Shown here piece by piece: positions 28,450 through 35,444 of a stretch of 64,000 nucleotides of DNA. The stretch spans positions 1 through 64,000 of the forward strand of contig JBMYTN010000017.1 of the NCBI GenBank assembly GCA_049604415.1, given 5' to 3'. A program made the position numbers and the translations under genes. The first letter of the stretch is position 1; each line of letters begins with the position of its first letter. The stretch comes from JBMYTN01 sp049604415. Its GTDB lineage: Bacteria > Pseudomonadota > Alphaproteobacteria > Rhodospirillales > Rhodospirillaceae. Under the pieces are notes generated by a model, which ran no database searches, was not told the DNA's origin, and was given only the letters and a program-made list of their open reading frames with translations.

Positions 28450-28557
28450 TTTTGCTCAGAGCTCGCCGGGCTCTGGAACCTCCCACCGGGGTGAGGCATT
28501 GCCACCCCCAGGAACTGAGCCCTGTGCCCTTTGCACAGGGTGCCTGGACCCCGCAGA
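28450..28557 (-). repeat. string of three hairpins after the degenerate cyclase-like gene
   Basis: Directly beyond the stop of the minus-strand gene lie three short stems: CCCTGTGC/GCACAGGG (28520-28540), GGGGTG/CACCCC (about 28487-28508) and AGAGC/GCTCT (about 28456-28472). Read on the minus strand they are separated by linkers of the GGTCCAGG, GTTCCTGG, GGTTCCAG type. Such variable hairpin strings with a constant linker occur in many alphaproteobacteria; their function is unknown. Confidence 0.5.
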
Positions 28558-29199
28558 TCAACAGAGACGCAATGAAGTCGCAGAGCGAGACAGATTAGCA
28601 TTAGAATTCCTTCTCTCAGTTGGTTTGCTGCTTGGGCTGACCCGCCATTGATAACCTTCAAGATAGGCGCCATCCACAGGCACACGGATCCGGTAGCCGA
28701 ACATCTTCCGGACAACCGGATCGAGCGCCGTATATGTCGCGAGATCAATGAAGATCCCACCGGGTCTGGCTGCCCGGGCAAAGCGGTCAACTTCCCCATA
28801 CAGCTCACCCAGCGGCATCGGAGCTCCTCTGGATACCGACACAATACCCGCTCGAATAGACTGATTGAGCCGTTGCGAGCGACCATTCACCGGATCGAGG
28901 GCATTCCACTTAAAGACGAGGTCACTCAGATCAACAGCCTCTGCAGGGGACGCACACTGGTACAGACTAGAGTACTTCCGGGATCTCAAGACATTGCATG
29001 TGAACTTGTAATTGTGATTTTTCAGAACGGCAGAGACGGCATTCTGAAGCTGCATCAGATTAGCATCACCCTCTTCCTGGGAATGCGCACAATGGCTCCC
29101 CTTCATAGAATCGAGTGAAAACAGTGCAAGAGTTTGAAGGTTTTTAGAAGTTGAACTCTCATCAACTTCCAAACGACTTTGCTGCCTGATATGGGTCAT
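28558..29199 (-). CDS. degenerate class III cyclase-like protein (CycB)
   Basis: A 213-aa protein with weak but ordered similarity to class III nucleotidyl cyclase domains and to the neighbour at 29699. FSLDSMKGS (Asp30) matches the first metal-binding motif; SIRAGIVSVSRG and YGEVDRFARAARPGGIFID match the late strands and the region around the transition-state Arg. The second metal motif (GD) is missing; RSRKYSSLYQC stands there, so it is unlikely to be active alone. It could be a regulatory or heterodimer partner of the protein at 29699. AAGGAG sits eight bases before the ATG. The C-terminal 35 residues are Ser/Arg-rich and unstructured. Confidence 0.55.
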   Translation of the reverse strand: MTHIRQQSRLEVDESSTSKNLQTLALFSLDSMKGSHCAHSQEEGDANLMQLQNAVSAVLKNHNYKFTCNVLRSRKYSSLYQCASPAEAVDLSDLVFKWNALDPVNGRSQRLNQSIRAGIVSVSRGAPMPLGELYGEVDRFARAARPGGIFIDLATYTALDPVVRKMFGYRIRVPVDGAYLEGYQWRVSPSSKPTERRNSNANLSRSATSLRLC

Positions 29200-29698
29200 A
29201 AGACCACTCTCCTTATCGCTTAGCGGATATTCTCAACCGCGTTGCAAGAGACACTGACGCTTAGATCGTTTTCTCATTTGTTCTACATTAAGCCTATGCC
29301 GTCTTTTCGGCAACCGTCAAGATTTTTCTAAGTTCTTTTATCTTTTCAACAAATCTTTCACTAAAATAGAAAAGTTTCTCAAACCATTTAATGGCCTCTT
29401 CTTCTATATAATTGGACCAATCACACTTCATCTATACTTCCGCATTATTAATACAAATAAATACCAATATAGCATGGAACGACGGATTATCCACAATTAG
29501 GATGCCTTCAAGCCGCTCACGCCTTTCTTAATGCTGTTGCACCCTGTTGTAGGGGGGTGTCGGCACTTTTATCTCCCGCCTCAACCGAACCACCAAATTG
29601 CACGCCCCTATGCGACCCTGTAACCGGCTGTCAGAGCTACCCACTGGTCGCCCGATAATCCAAACCCACAGTGCGAAACTTCGGTGCGCGCAGGGATT
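29200..29698. promoter_or_regulatory. AT-rich intergenic region between the two cyclase-like genes
   Basis: About 500 bases without a supportable gene. It contains TTGCACCC (29537-29544) and TTGTAGGG (29547-29554), again exactly 10 bp apart (site b of the islet motif), about 340 bp upstream of the minus-strand gene that starts at 29199. The remainder is strongly AT-rich, as expected for promoter DNA in a horizontally acquired segment. Confidence 0.45.
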
Positions 29699-30319
29699 CT
29701 AGAGGAATCTGAGCTGCAACGGCGAAGCCCCATCCGAGGAGTCCAGCAGCCGGTGCACCCCATAGGCCTTGCCTTTGATGTACACCACCTCTTCGGCACC
29801 GAACCTCTGGCGCTCCAAATGGGGCAGGGCACATAGCGTGTTCCCATCAACGGAAACACCACCGGGCAGGGCGATGGATTGCAACCGGGTGGCCCGCGTA
29901 ATGATGGCATCTGTGCCCTCAGTATCGCCCTGCTCAGTCGTCGCAACTCCAATACGGTAGCGCAGGGGCCCGAAATGCCGCGGACCCTTCTGGTTCTCTC
30001 GGTCCACAATATTCATCAGCGCTTGAGCGAACGCCCACGCCCGGCTAGGGGAGCGAAAGAACAATGTCGCCCCGTCCCCGGTATATTGGAGGACTCCCTC
30101 AAACAGATGATGCCCTGCATCCCGGAGCGCCGTCCTGATCCGGGACTGTTCCCTTTTCCTCAGGGCTGCTGTCCCGGCCTCCCCAACCTCATTGGAAAGG
30201 GCATCACAGACCGGCGTAAACTTTACGCGGTCCACTGACGCAAAAACCTTTGGCATATGCGGGCGGGCAATCAATGTATCTGAAGGACCTAAGCCTCCAG
30301 CGTGAATGATCCGTGCCAT
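29699..30319 (-). CDS. class III nucleotidyl cyclase-like protein (CycA)
   Basis: A 206-aa soluble protein resembling a bare class III adenylyl/guanylyl cyclase catalytic domain. ASVDRVKFT (Asp30) fits the first metal site, YTGDGATLFF (Asp82) the second, and YRIGVATTEQG followed by AIITRATRLQ (Arg145) the transition-state arginine region; LPGGVSVDG follows as in true cyclases. The Lys that usually reads the base (K-x-x-G-D) is Gln78 and the Asn before the Arg is Thr141, so nucleotide specificity may be unusual. AAGGAG six bases before the ATG at 30319 fixes the start. No sensor, membrane or effector domain is fused. Activity is inferred, not shown. Confidence 0.6.
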   Translation of the reverse strand: MARIIHAGGLGPSDTLIARPHMPKVFASVDRVKFTPVCDALSNEVGEAGTAALRKREQSRIRTALRDAGHHLFEGVLQYTGDGATLFFRSPSRAWAFAQALMNIVDRENQKGPRHFGPLRYRIGVATTEQGDTEGTDAIITRATRLQSIALPGGVSVDGNTLCALPHLERQRFGAEEVVYIKGKAYGVHRLLDSSDGASPLQLRFL

Positions 30320-31009
30320 CGGAGTCTCCTTCTCACAATCAGCGGGAAACGACCACCTGCGGACCAAGCGACTCATGATCACGGAGCGGACCACGCCATC
30401 ATGGGCACTGGTCACTGTGTCAACATGGGTGATGACATGATCCAGCGCAAGCAAAAAATCTCTATAAGTCTTTGTTTTTATTGAGTTTAATAACATGCGA
30501 CATCATGCTTCCAGCCTAGCTGATCCGCTTGATCTATGCCCTTTCGTATGAACAAGGCGGCGCAATGCATCACCTCATCCCTCATCACTAGAGTCGGCTT
30601 TTGCAGGCTCTTGCAGGGTTCAAAAACCCATGAGATTGGGTAATTTCTGTGCGTCATATTTTTTTAATAGTCAGATCTACCACTATAGAAATAGTTACAC
30701 TTTTAGAGGGTTTCTTAAAAAATCCCTGCACCAAACGAAAGCATAAAATATTGATTTTATTATGTTCATTGGAACAACCGACAACGTCAAACCTGCAAAG
30801 CATCTTTCATTCGACTTAATACAGCCCAATCGGACTTATGCCCACATGCCCCTGTTGTAGGGTGTTGTAGGGGGTAGTGGGGCGAAGATGCCTAAGGGCC
30901 TGTTTCGTTTTATCTAGCAATCAGAACACATGCGTAGTAGGTAATAATCCGGTATCAACGTATAAAGTTGCTGTTAGCACGCTAACCAAGCTATTGGGAC
31001 CATATAATC
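30320..31009. promoter_or_regulatory. divergent intergenic region with two phased TTGYA sites
   Basis: This 690-bp AT-rich gap separates divergent CycA (minus) and protein A2 (plus). Site c is TTGCAGGC (30601-30608) plus TTGCAGGG (30611-30618); site d is TTGTAGGG (30855-30862) plus TTGTAGGG (30865-30872). Both pairs have a 10-bp period. ATCAGAACACA at 30920 matches ATCAGGACACA at 27562, about 90-98 bp upstream of each paralogue. No gene is supportable here. Confidence 0.5.
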
Positions 31010-31870
31010 ATGCCTACTCCTAAATCCTTAGAAGACCTTTTGCGCTATCCTGTCGCTCACGATGGCTGGGAAAGAGATATCGCAAATATTCATAAAGTTT
31101 TTTACCTGAGAGGTTTCAGTACTTTTGAACTTGAAGTGCTTAGAAACCAATCTATCGTCTCAAACAACAAGACCACTTGGTATATTTATATCAATGAAAT
31201 GATTGAGTTAATTGGAAGCAGGAAACAATGGATTGACTCCAACCTCTTGAGTAAAGTTGATGAATACTCTATTAGACAAGCTCAAGACGGTTTGTCCAAA
31301 CAAAGAAAACCCCTACTGTTCGGGAAAGCCGTTCAAACCTTGGTCCTACTGGAAGTAATGGCCAAACATATATTTGACGCTACGGGAGATTCTCGTGACC
31401 CCAGTATTGTCTATGAAAAAATGAACATAGAAGCTGCAATTTCTTACATTCCTGGTTTCGAACGCTCGTCTTTCGATATTGCGCTTAACCGAAATCAAGA
31501 CCTACTTCAACACTTGTTGAATCAAACAGGTCAAACCAACCCCACAGTTTTTTATCACATGGCAGATAGAAAAGCAGTCGTGACACATAAATTGGCACTC
31601 AAGGTTCATGAAACTCTAAATAAAGAACCTACGTCTCTTAAATTGAACAAACCAGATTTCAAGTTTAACACTCAGTACAAATATCGCGCATCAAAAGACG
31701 AAGACATCAACGCCGCTATTGACCCGGCCCTTCCTGTGCCTACGTCTGAAATTCCTGCTACACCAGTAGCCGGGAATACAGCTTTAAGTCCAGAGATCCA
31801 GAGTCAGTCTGTTGCGGAAAAGGACAAAACTTCGGAAGTGAACCCTAATAAACAGGACGATCAAAATTAG
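31010..31870 (+). CDS. islet protein A2, unknown family
   Basis: Paralogue of the protein at 27660, here 286 aa because of a C-terminal tail rich in Pro, Ser, Glu and Lys (about residues 235-286) that looks disordered. The conserved body has HDGWERDIAN, FGKAVQTLVLLEVMAKHIF, TGDSRDPSIVYEKM, IEAAISYIPGFE and MADRKAVVTHKLAL. No known fold or catalytic motif could be assigned; it is helical and soluble. Codon choice and composition are AT-rich relative to neighbours. It lies divergent to the cyclase-like gene CycA, and both are preceded by phased TTGYA repeats, so a functional link is likely though unproven. Confidence 0.8.
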   Translation: MPTPKSLEDLLRYPVAHDGWERDIANIHKVFYLRGFSTFELEVLRNQSIVSNNKTTWYIYINEMIELIGSRKQWIDSNLLSKVDEYSIRQAQDGLSKQRKPLLFGKAVQTLVLLEVMAKHIFDATGDSRDPSIVYEKMNIEAAISYIPGFERSSFDIALNRNQDLLQHLLNQTGQTNPTVFYHMADRKAVVTHKLALKVHETLNKEPTSLKLNKPDFKFNTQYKYRASKDEDINAAIDPALPVPTSEIPATPVAGNTALSPEIQSQSVAEKDKTSEVNPNKQDDQN

Positions 31871-31885
31871 ATGTTAAAATTTATT

Positions 31886-32422
31886 TCAGAGCGCGGATGC
31901 ATTTCGCTTTGCAAGAGGAATGTACCAACCGGGAAGTTCCGCGAAAAACATTAACCCAGTCTTGTTTCTGACTAGCCACACAAATTCCCCGACGCTCTTC
32001 CGGTCTCCATCAGCAAAATACCTAAGCTCTTCTTCTGAAAGCTGCACGGCTTGACCCAGAAGTGAAATGCCCGCCGCGTTCATTCGGCTGGCCATATTGT
32101 AAAGTCGCTGATTATCTCTCACAAATCCCGAAACGCTACTGCTGGCATAGACATATTTGCTTGTGGGGATGGTATGTTTGGAAAAAAAGTCTTGTTGTTT
32201 TCGGCGTTTTTTTTGCCAAATTTCGCTTAATTCTGCGAAACTCAACTCCCGATCAGATTTCAATCCAATAAACTTTTGTCCTGTAGTCCGTAAATACTCG
32301 GAGATCTTTTCATCGAGGGGAGGAACAGAGGATTGTCGGTCTTCCAGCGACCCCACATCAAAAAAGCTGAGTTGCGCCTTGACAGACTCTTCAGCCTTGG
32401 GGCCAAGATCCTTGCAGGACAT
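31886..32422 (-). CDS. stand-alone RNA polymerase alpha-CTD-like protein
   Basis: A 178-aa soluble protein ending 15 bases from the A2 stop, convergent to it. Residues about 100-157 resemble the alpha C-terminal domain: RLYNMASRMNAAGISLLGQA, VQLSEEELRYF and DRKSVGEF follow the alpha-CTD order (helix, GI..(I/L)G..VQ, EEEL, (G/D)(K/R)KS.xE). That domain binds DNA and activators, so this could be the islet's DNA-binding regulator. The N-terminal 90 residues are unrecognised. The ATG at 32422 is used because GGAG is eight bases upstream; the ATG at 32428 is too close to it. Confidence 0.6.
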   Translation of the reverse strand: MSCKDLGPKAEESVKAQLSFFDVGSLEDRQSSVPPLDEKISEYLRTTGQKFIGLKSDRELSFAELSEIWQKKRRKQQDFFSKHTIPTSKYVYASSSVSGFVRDNQRLYNMASRMNAAGISLLGQAVQLSEEELRYFADGDRKSVGEFVWLVRNKTGLMFFAELPGWYIPLAKRNASAL

Positions 32423-32463
32423 CCGCATTTCTCCATCAAGCGTCCAGTCTCTTTATGAGCACC

Positions 32464-32479
32464 GTGAAACCGGTTTCAC
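32464..32479. promoter_or_regulatory. perfect 16-bp palindrome, LacI-type operator-like
   Basis: GTGAAACCGGTTTCAC is a perfect inverted repeat with the central CCGG and flanking GAAA/TTTC typical of LacI/GalR-family operators. It lies 42 bp upstream of the alpha-CTD-like gene (minus) and 277 bp upstream of cydA (plus). No LacI-type regulator is encoded in the window. Confidence 0.55.
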
Positions 32480-32755
32480 CACAACATCGGACAGATTTAG
32501 AAAACATACGCTCCTGGACCCACAATATCTTGCAATCGCGATTCTCGGTCAAGTTATTATATCTCTCAAATCAGCAACCCATAGTGTTGGCGGAACGATC
32601 TGGGACTCGACGGTAAGGATCGTCATCCCATGCCCCCAGCGGTAGCGCATCTTCTAACCCTTTTTCCTCTCGACAAAACGTGTTGTGCGGTGCAGCATTG
32701 CACGCAAAAAGACCCGTAGCGTCTCAAAGCGACATCGGGGTCGGGGGGATCCAAA

Positions 32756-34180
32756 ATGTTGTTCGATATCAGCGCCATCGATCTGGCGCGCATGCAATTC
32801 GCCTTCACCGTCTCCGCCCATATCATTTTTCCCGCCTTCACCATCGGGCTGGCAAGCTATCTCGCCGTGCTGGAGCTGCTCTGGTACACCCGCCGTGACG
32901 TGATCTATTTGTCCGTTTTCAATTACTGGAAAACCATTTTCGCCGTTGTCTTTGGCATGGGCGTCGTCTCGGGCATCACCATGTCCTACCAGTTCGGCAC
33001 CAACTGGTCCGTCTTCTCCGACAAAGCCGGACCCATCATCGGCCCCTTGATGGGCTATGAGGTGCTCTCGGCCTTTTTCCTGGAAGCCGGGTTCCTCGGC
33101 ATCTTGCTGTTTGGCCGCAAACGGGTCTCGCCCAAAGTCCATCTGATGGCCGTTCTGATGGTCGCAGCGGGCACGGTGTTCTCCGCCTTCTGGATCCTGA
33201 GTGTGAATTCCTGGATGCAGACCCCGGCAGGCTACGCCATCAATGATGTCGGACAATTTGTGCCCGATGATTGGTTGGAGGTGATCTTCAATCCCTCCTT
33301 CCCCTATCGCTTGGTCCATATGGTGCTGGCGGCCTATCTGACCACGGCCCTGGTGGTCGGGGCGACCGGCGCCTGGCATTTGCTGAAAGACAGCGGCAAT
33401 CGCGGTGCCCGGCTGATGCTGTCCATGGCCATGTTGATGCTGCTGTTCACTGCGCCGCTGCAAATCTTCGCCGGGGACCTGCATGGCCTGAATACCCTGG
33501 AACACCAACCGGCCAAGGTCGCGGCCATGGAAGGCCATTGGGACACCCAAAAAGGCGCACCGCTGATCCTGTTTGGTATTCCCGATGACGAGGCCGAAAC
33601 CACCCATTTCGCGCTGGAGATACCGGAGCTCGGCTCCCTGATCCTCACCCATGACTGGGAGGGCGAGGTCCCGGGCCTGAACGACTTCGCCAAGGAGGAC
33701 CGACCGCCCACTGCGATGGTATTTTTCTCCTTCCGGATCATGGTCGGGCTCGGCCTCTGCATGGCCCTGCTCGGTCTATGGGGGCTGTGGGCCCGGCTGC
33801 GGGGCAAGCTTTACACCTCGCGCAGCCTGCTCTGGGCCGCCATCGCCATGGGACCGACGGGATTTGCCGCCGTGCTGTGCGGCTGGGTCGTGACCGAAGT
33901 CGGCCGCCAGCCCTGGACCATCCAAGGCCTGTTGCGCACCGCCGACAGTGCGGCACCGCTGGACGCGCCTGCGGTTGGGGCGTCCTTGCTGGCCTTTATC
34001 CTGGTCTATGGCGTCGTGTTCGGCGCTGGAACGATCTACACCCTGCGGCTGATGGCCAGGCCTCCGGCGGCGGAGGGTCGTGCGGAGATGACGCCGGGCT
34101 TTACCACCTTCTATCCCGCCTGGATGACCAAGCGCGCTGGCGAGGACGCAGACAAGCAGGAGGATCCGAGCCATGCCTGA
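32756..34180 (+). CDS. cydA: cytochrome bd-type quinol oxidase subunit I (CioA-like)
   Basis: Haem-bearing subunit of a terminal oxidase that reduces oxygen with quinol as donor (474 aa, nine predicted helices). Likely haem ligands are His22 (SAHIIFP) and His188 (RLVHMVLAAY); GRQPW and the Q-loop start AGDLHGLNTLEHQPAK are present. The Q-loop is short, which places it in the cyanide-insensitive (Cio) subgroup, used at low or variable oxygen. GGGGGGA precedes the ATG. It overlaps cydB by eight bases. I found no perfect FNR box upstream. Confidence 0.95.
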   Translation: MLFDISAIDLARMQFAFTVSAHIIFPAFTIGLASYLAVLELLWYTRRDVIYLSVFNYWKTIFAVVFGMGVVSGITMSYQFGTNWSVFSDKAGPIIGPLMGYEVLSAFFLEAGFLGILLFGRKRVSPKVHLMAVLMVAAGTVFSAFWILSVNSWMQTPAGYAINDVGQFVPDDWLEVIFNPSFPYRLVHMVLAAYLTTALVVGATGAWHLLKDSGNRGARLMLSMAMLMLLFTAPLQIFAGDLHGLNTLEHQPAKVAAMEGHWDTQKGAPLILFGIPDDEAETTHFALEIPELGSLILTHDWEGEVPGLNDFAKEDRPPTAMVFFSFRIMVGLGLCMALLGLWGLWARLRGKLYTSRSLLWAAIAMGPTGFAAVLCGWVVTEVGRQPWTIQGLLRTADSAAPLDAPAVGASLLAFILVYGVVFGAGTIYTLRLMARPPAAEGRAEMTPGFTTFYPAWMTKRAGEDADKQEDPSHA

Positions 34181-35180
34181 GTTGGATCTGGCAACCTTCT
34201 GGGCCGGGATGATCGCCTTTGCGGTGCTGGCCTATGTGATCCTGGATGGCTTTGATCTGGGGATCGGCATTCTCTATCCGTTGATCCGGAAGCCCGAGCA
34301 CCGGGATCTGGCCATGAACACCATCGCCCCGTTCTGGGACGGCAATGAGACTTGGCTGGTGATGGGCGGCGGCGGCCTGTTCGCGGTGTTTCCGCTGGCC
34401 TATGCGGTGGTCATGCCCGCGCTCTATATCCCGATCATCTTCATGCTGCTCGGACTGGTGTTCCGAGGCGTGGCCTTCGAGTTCATTCATCGCTCCCGCA
34501 ACAACCGCCATCTCTGGGAAAAGGGTTTCGCCTATGGCTCCCTGACCGCTGCGATTTCCCAAGGCATTGCGCTGGGCGCGCTGGTCCAAGGCATTGCGGT
34601 GGAAAACCGCGCCTATGCCGGGGGCTGGTGGGATTGGCTCACCCCCTTCACCCTGCTGACCGCCCTGGCGCTGGTGGTCGGCTACGCCCTATTGGGGTCC
34701 TGCTGGCTGGTGTTGAAGACCGAGGGGCAGGTCCAGAAATTTGCCCGCCATGGGGCTCGGGTGCTCTCCTTGGCCACCGTCGCCCTGATCGGAGCGGTTA
34801 GCCTGGCAACCCCGTTTATGAACCCGGCCTATTTTGAGCGCTGGTTCACCATGCCCGCTGCGCTCTACTCCTCCATCGTGCCGCTCTTGCTGTTCGGCTG
34901 TATCTATAGCCTGTTCCGAGGCCTGCGTTGGGGGGTTGACCTGCAGCCCTTCCTGTCCGCATTGGGGATCTTCATTTTCAGCGCCGCCGGGCTGGGGGTC
35001 AGCCTGTTCCCTTATATGATCCCGCCCAGCATCACCATCGCCGAAGCCGCCGCCCCAGATGACAGCCTGTTGTTCCTGCTGGTTGGCGCGGTGGTCCTGG
35101 TGCCGATGATCTTGGGCTACACCGCCTATTCCTATTGGGTGTTCCGGGGCAAAGTTGACCCAGAGGGCGGATATCACTAA
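34173..35180 (+). CDS. cydB: cytochrome bd-type quinol oxidase subunit II
   Basis: Second core subunit (335 aa), with about eight to nine hydrophobic helices. Typical blocks are YVILDGFDLGIGILYPL, WDGNETWLVMGGGGLFAVFPLAYA and GVAFEFIHRSR. It is translationally coupled to cydA. No cydX-like small ORF is evident after it; a family A repeat starts about 75 bases downstream. Confidence 0.95.
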   Translation: MPELDLATFWAGMIAFAVLAYVILDGFDLGIGILYPLIRKPEHRDLAMNTIAPFWDGNETWLVMGGGGLFAVFPLAYAVVMPALYIPIIFMLLGLVFRGVAFEFIHRSRNNRHLWEKGFAYGSLTAAISQGIALGALVQGIAVENRAYAGGWWDWLTPFTLLTALALVVGYALLGSCWLVLKTEGQVQKFARHGARVLSLATVALIGAVSLATPFMNPAYFERWFTMPAALYSSIVPLLLFGCIYSLFRGLRWGVDLQPFLSALGIFIFSAAGLGVSLFPYMIPPSITIAEAAAPDDSLLFLLVGAVVLVPMILGYTAYSYWVFRGKVDPEGGYH

Positions 35181-35255
35181 AGACGCGTCGGTCGAGACAA
35201 TTTTGCGCTATTAAAGTGCGTTTGACTCTATTTTCGCGATTTGCCTAAACTCTCT

Positions 35256-35360
35256 CTAGGGCATCTCGGCGTAGCCGAAATGCAGGCAGCGCGGCAAGTC
35301 GAGCGTTTTTGCGCAGCCAAAATACAGATTGCGCTGCAAATGCCGGGAGCGCCTCGGAAG
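35256..35360 (+). repeat. family A hairpin repeat
   Basis: Begins at CTAG (35256-35259) downstream of cydB. Stems TCTCGGC/GCCGAAAT and GTTTTTGC/GCCAAAAT are followed by GATTGCGCTGC and the shared end block GCAAATGCCGGGAGCG. This is the only copy not fused to a stop codon. Confidence 0.75.
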
Positions 35361-35444
35361 GATTTCAGCCCAACTGGGTCAAATTCGGCTGTTTGAAAGT
35401 GCTATTAAACAAAAGGTTAGGGCGAGTTATTCTAAGGGACGTCG

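Noticed and set aside
28450..28557. Retron-type or group II intron RNA
   Set aside because: No reverse transcriptase is encoded nearby and the hairpins match a dispersed intergenic pattern better.
28428..28886. 152-codon minus-strand frame overlapping the CycB gene
   Set aside because: It reads through the hairpin string and overlaps a frame with a good ribosome site and family resemblance to CycA.
28558..31870. Identification of the islet as a Pycsar anti-phage system
   Set aside because: Only the cyclase-like domain is suggestive; no known Pycsar effector (transmembrane or TIR with cyclic-nucleotide-binding domain) is visible, so the name is not justified.
32480..32755. FNR/Anr box upstream of the bd oxidase
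   Set aside because: No TTGAT-N4-ATCAA or close variant could be found.
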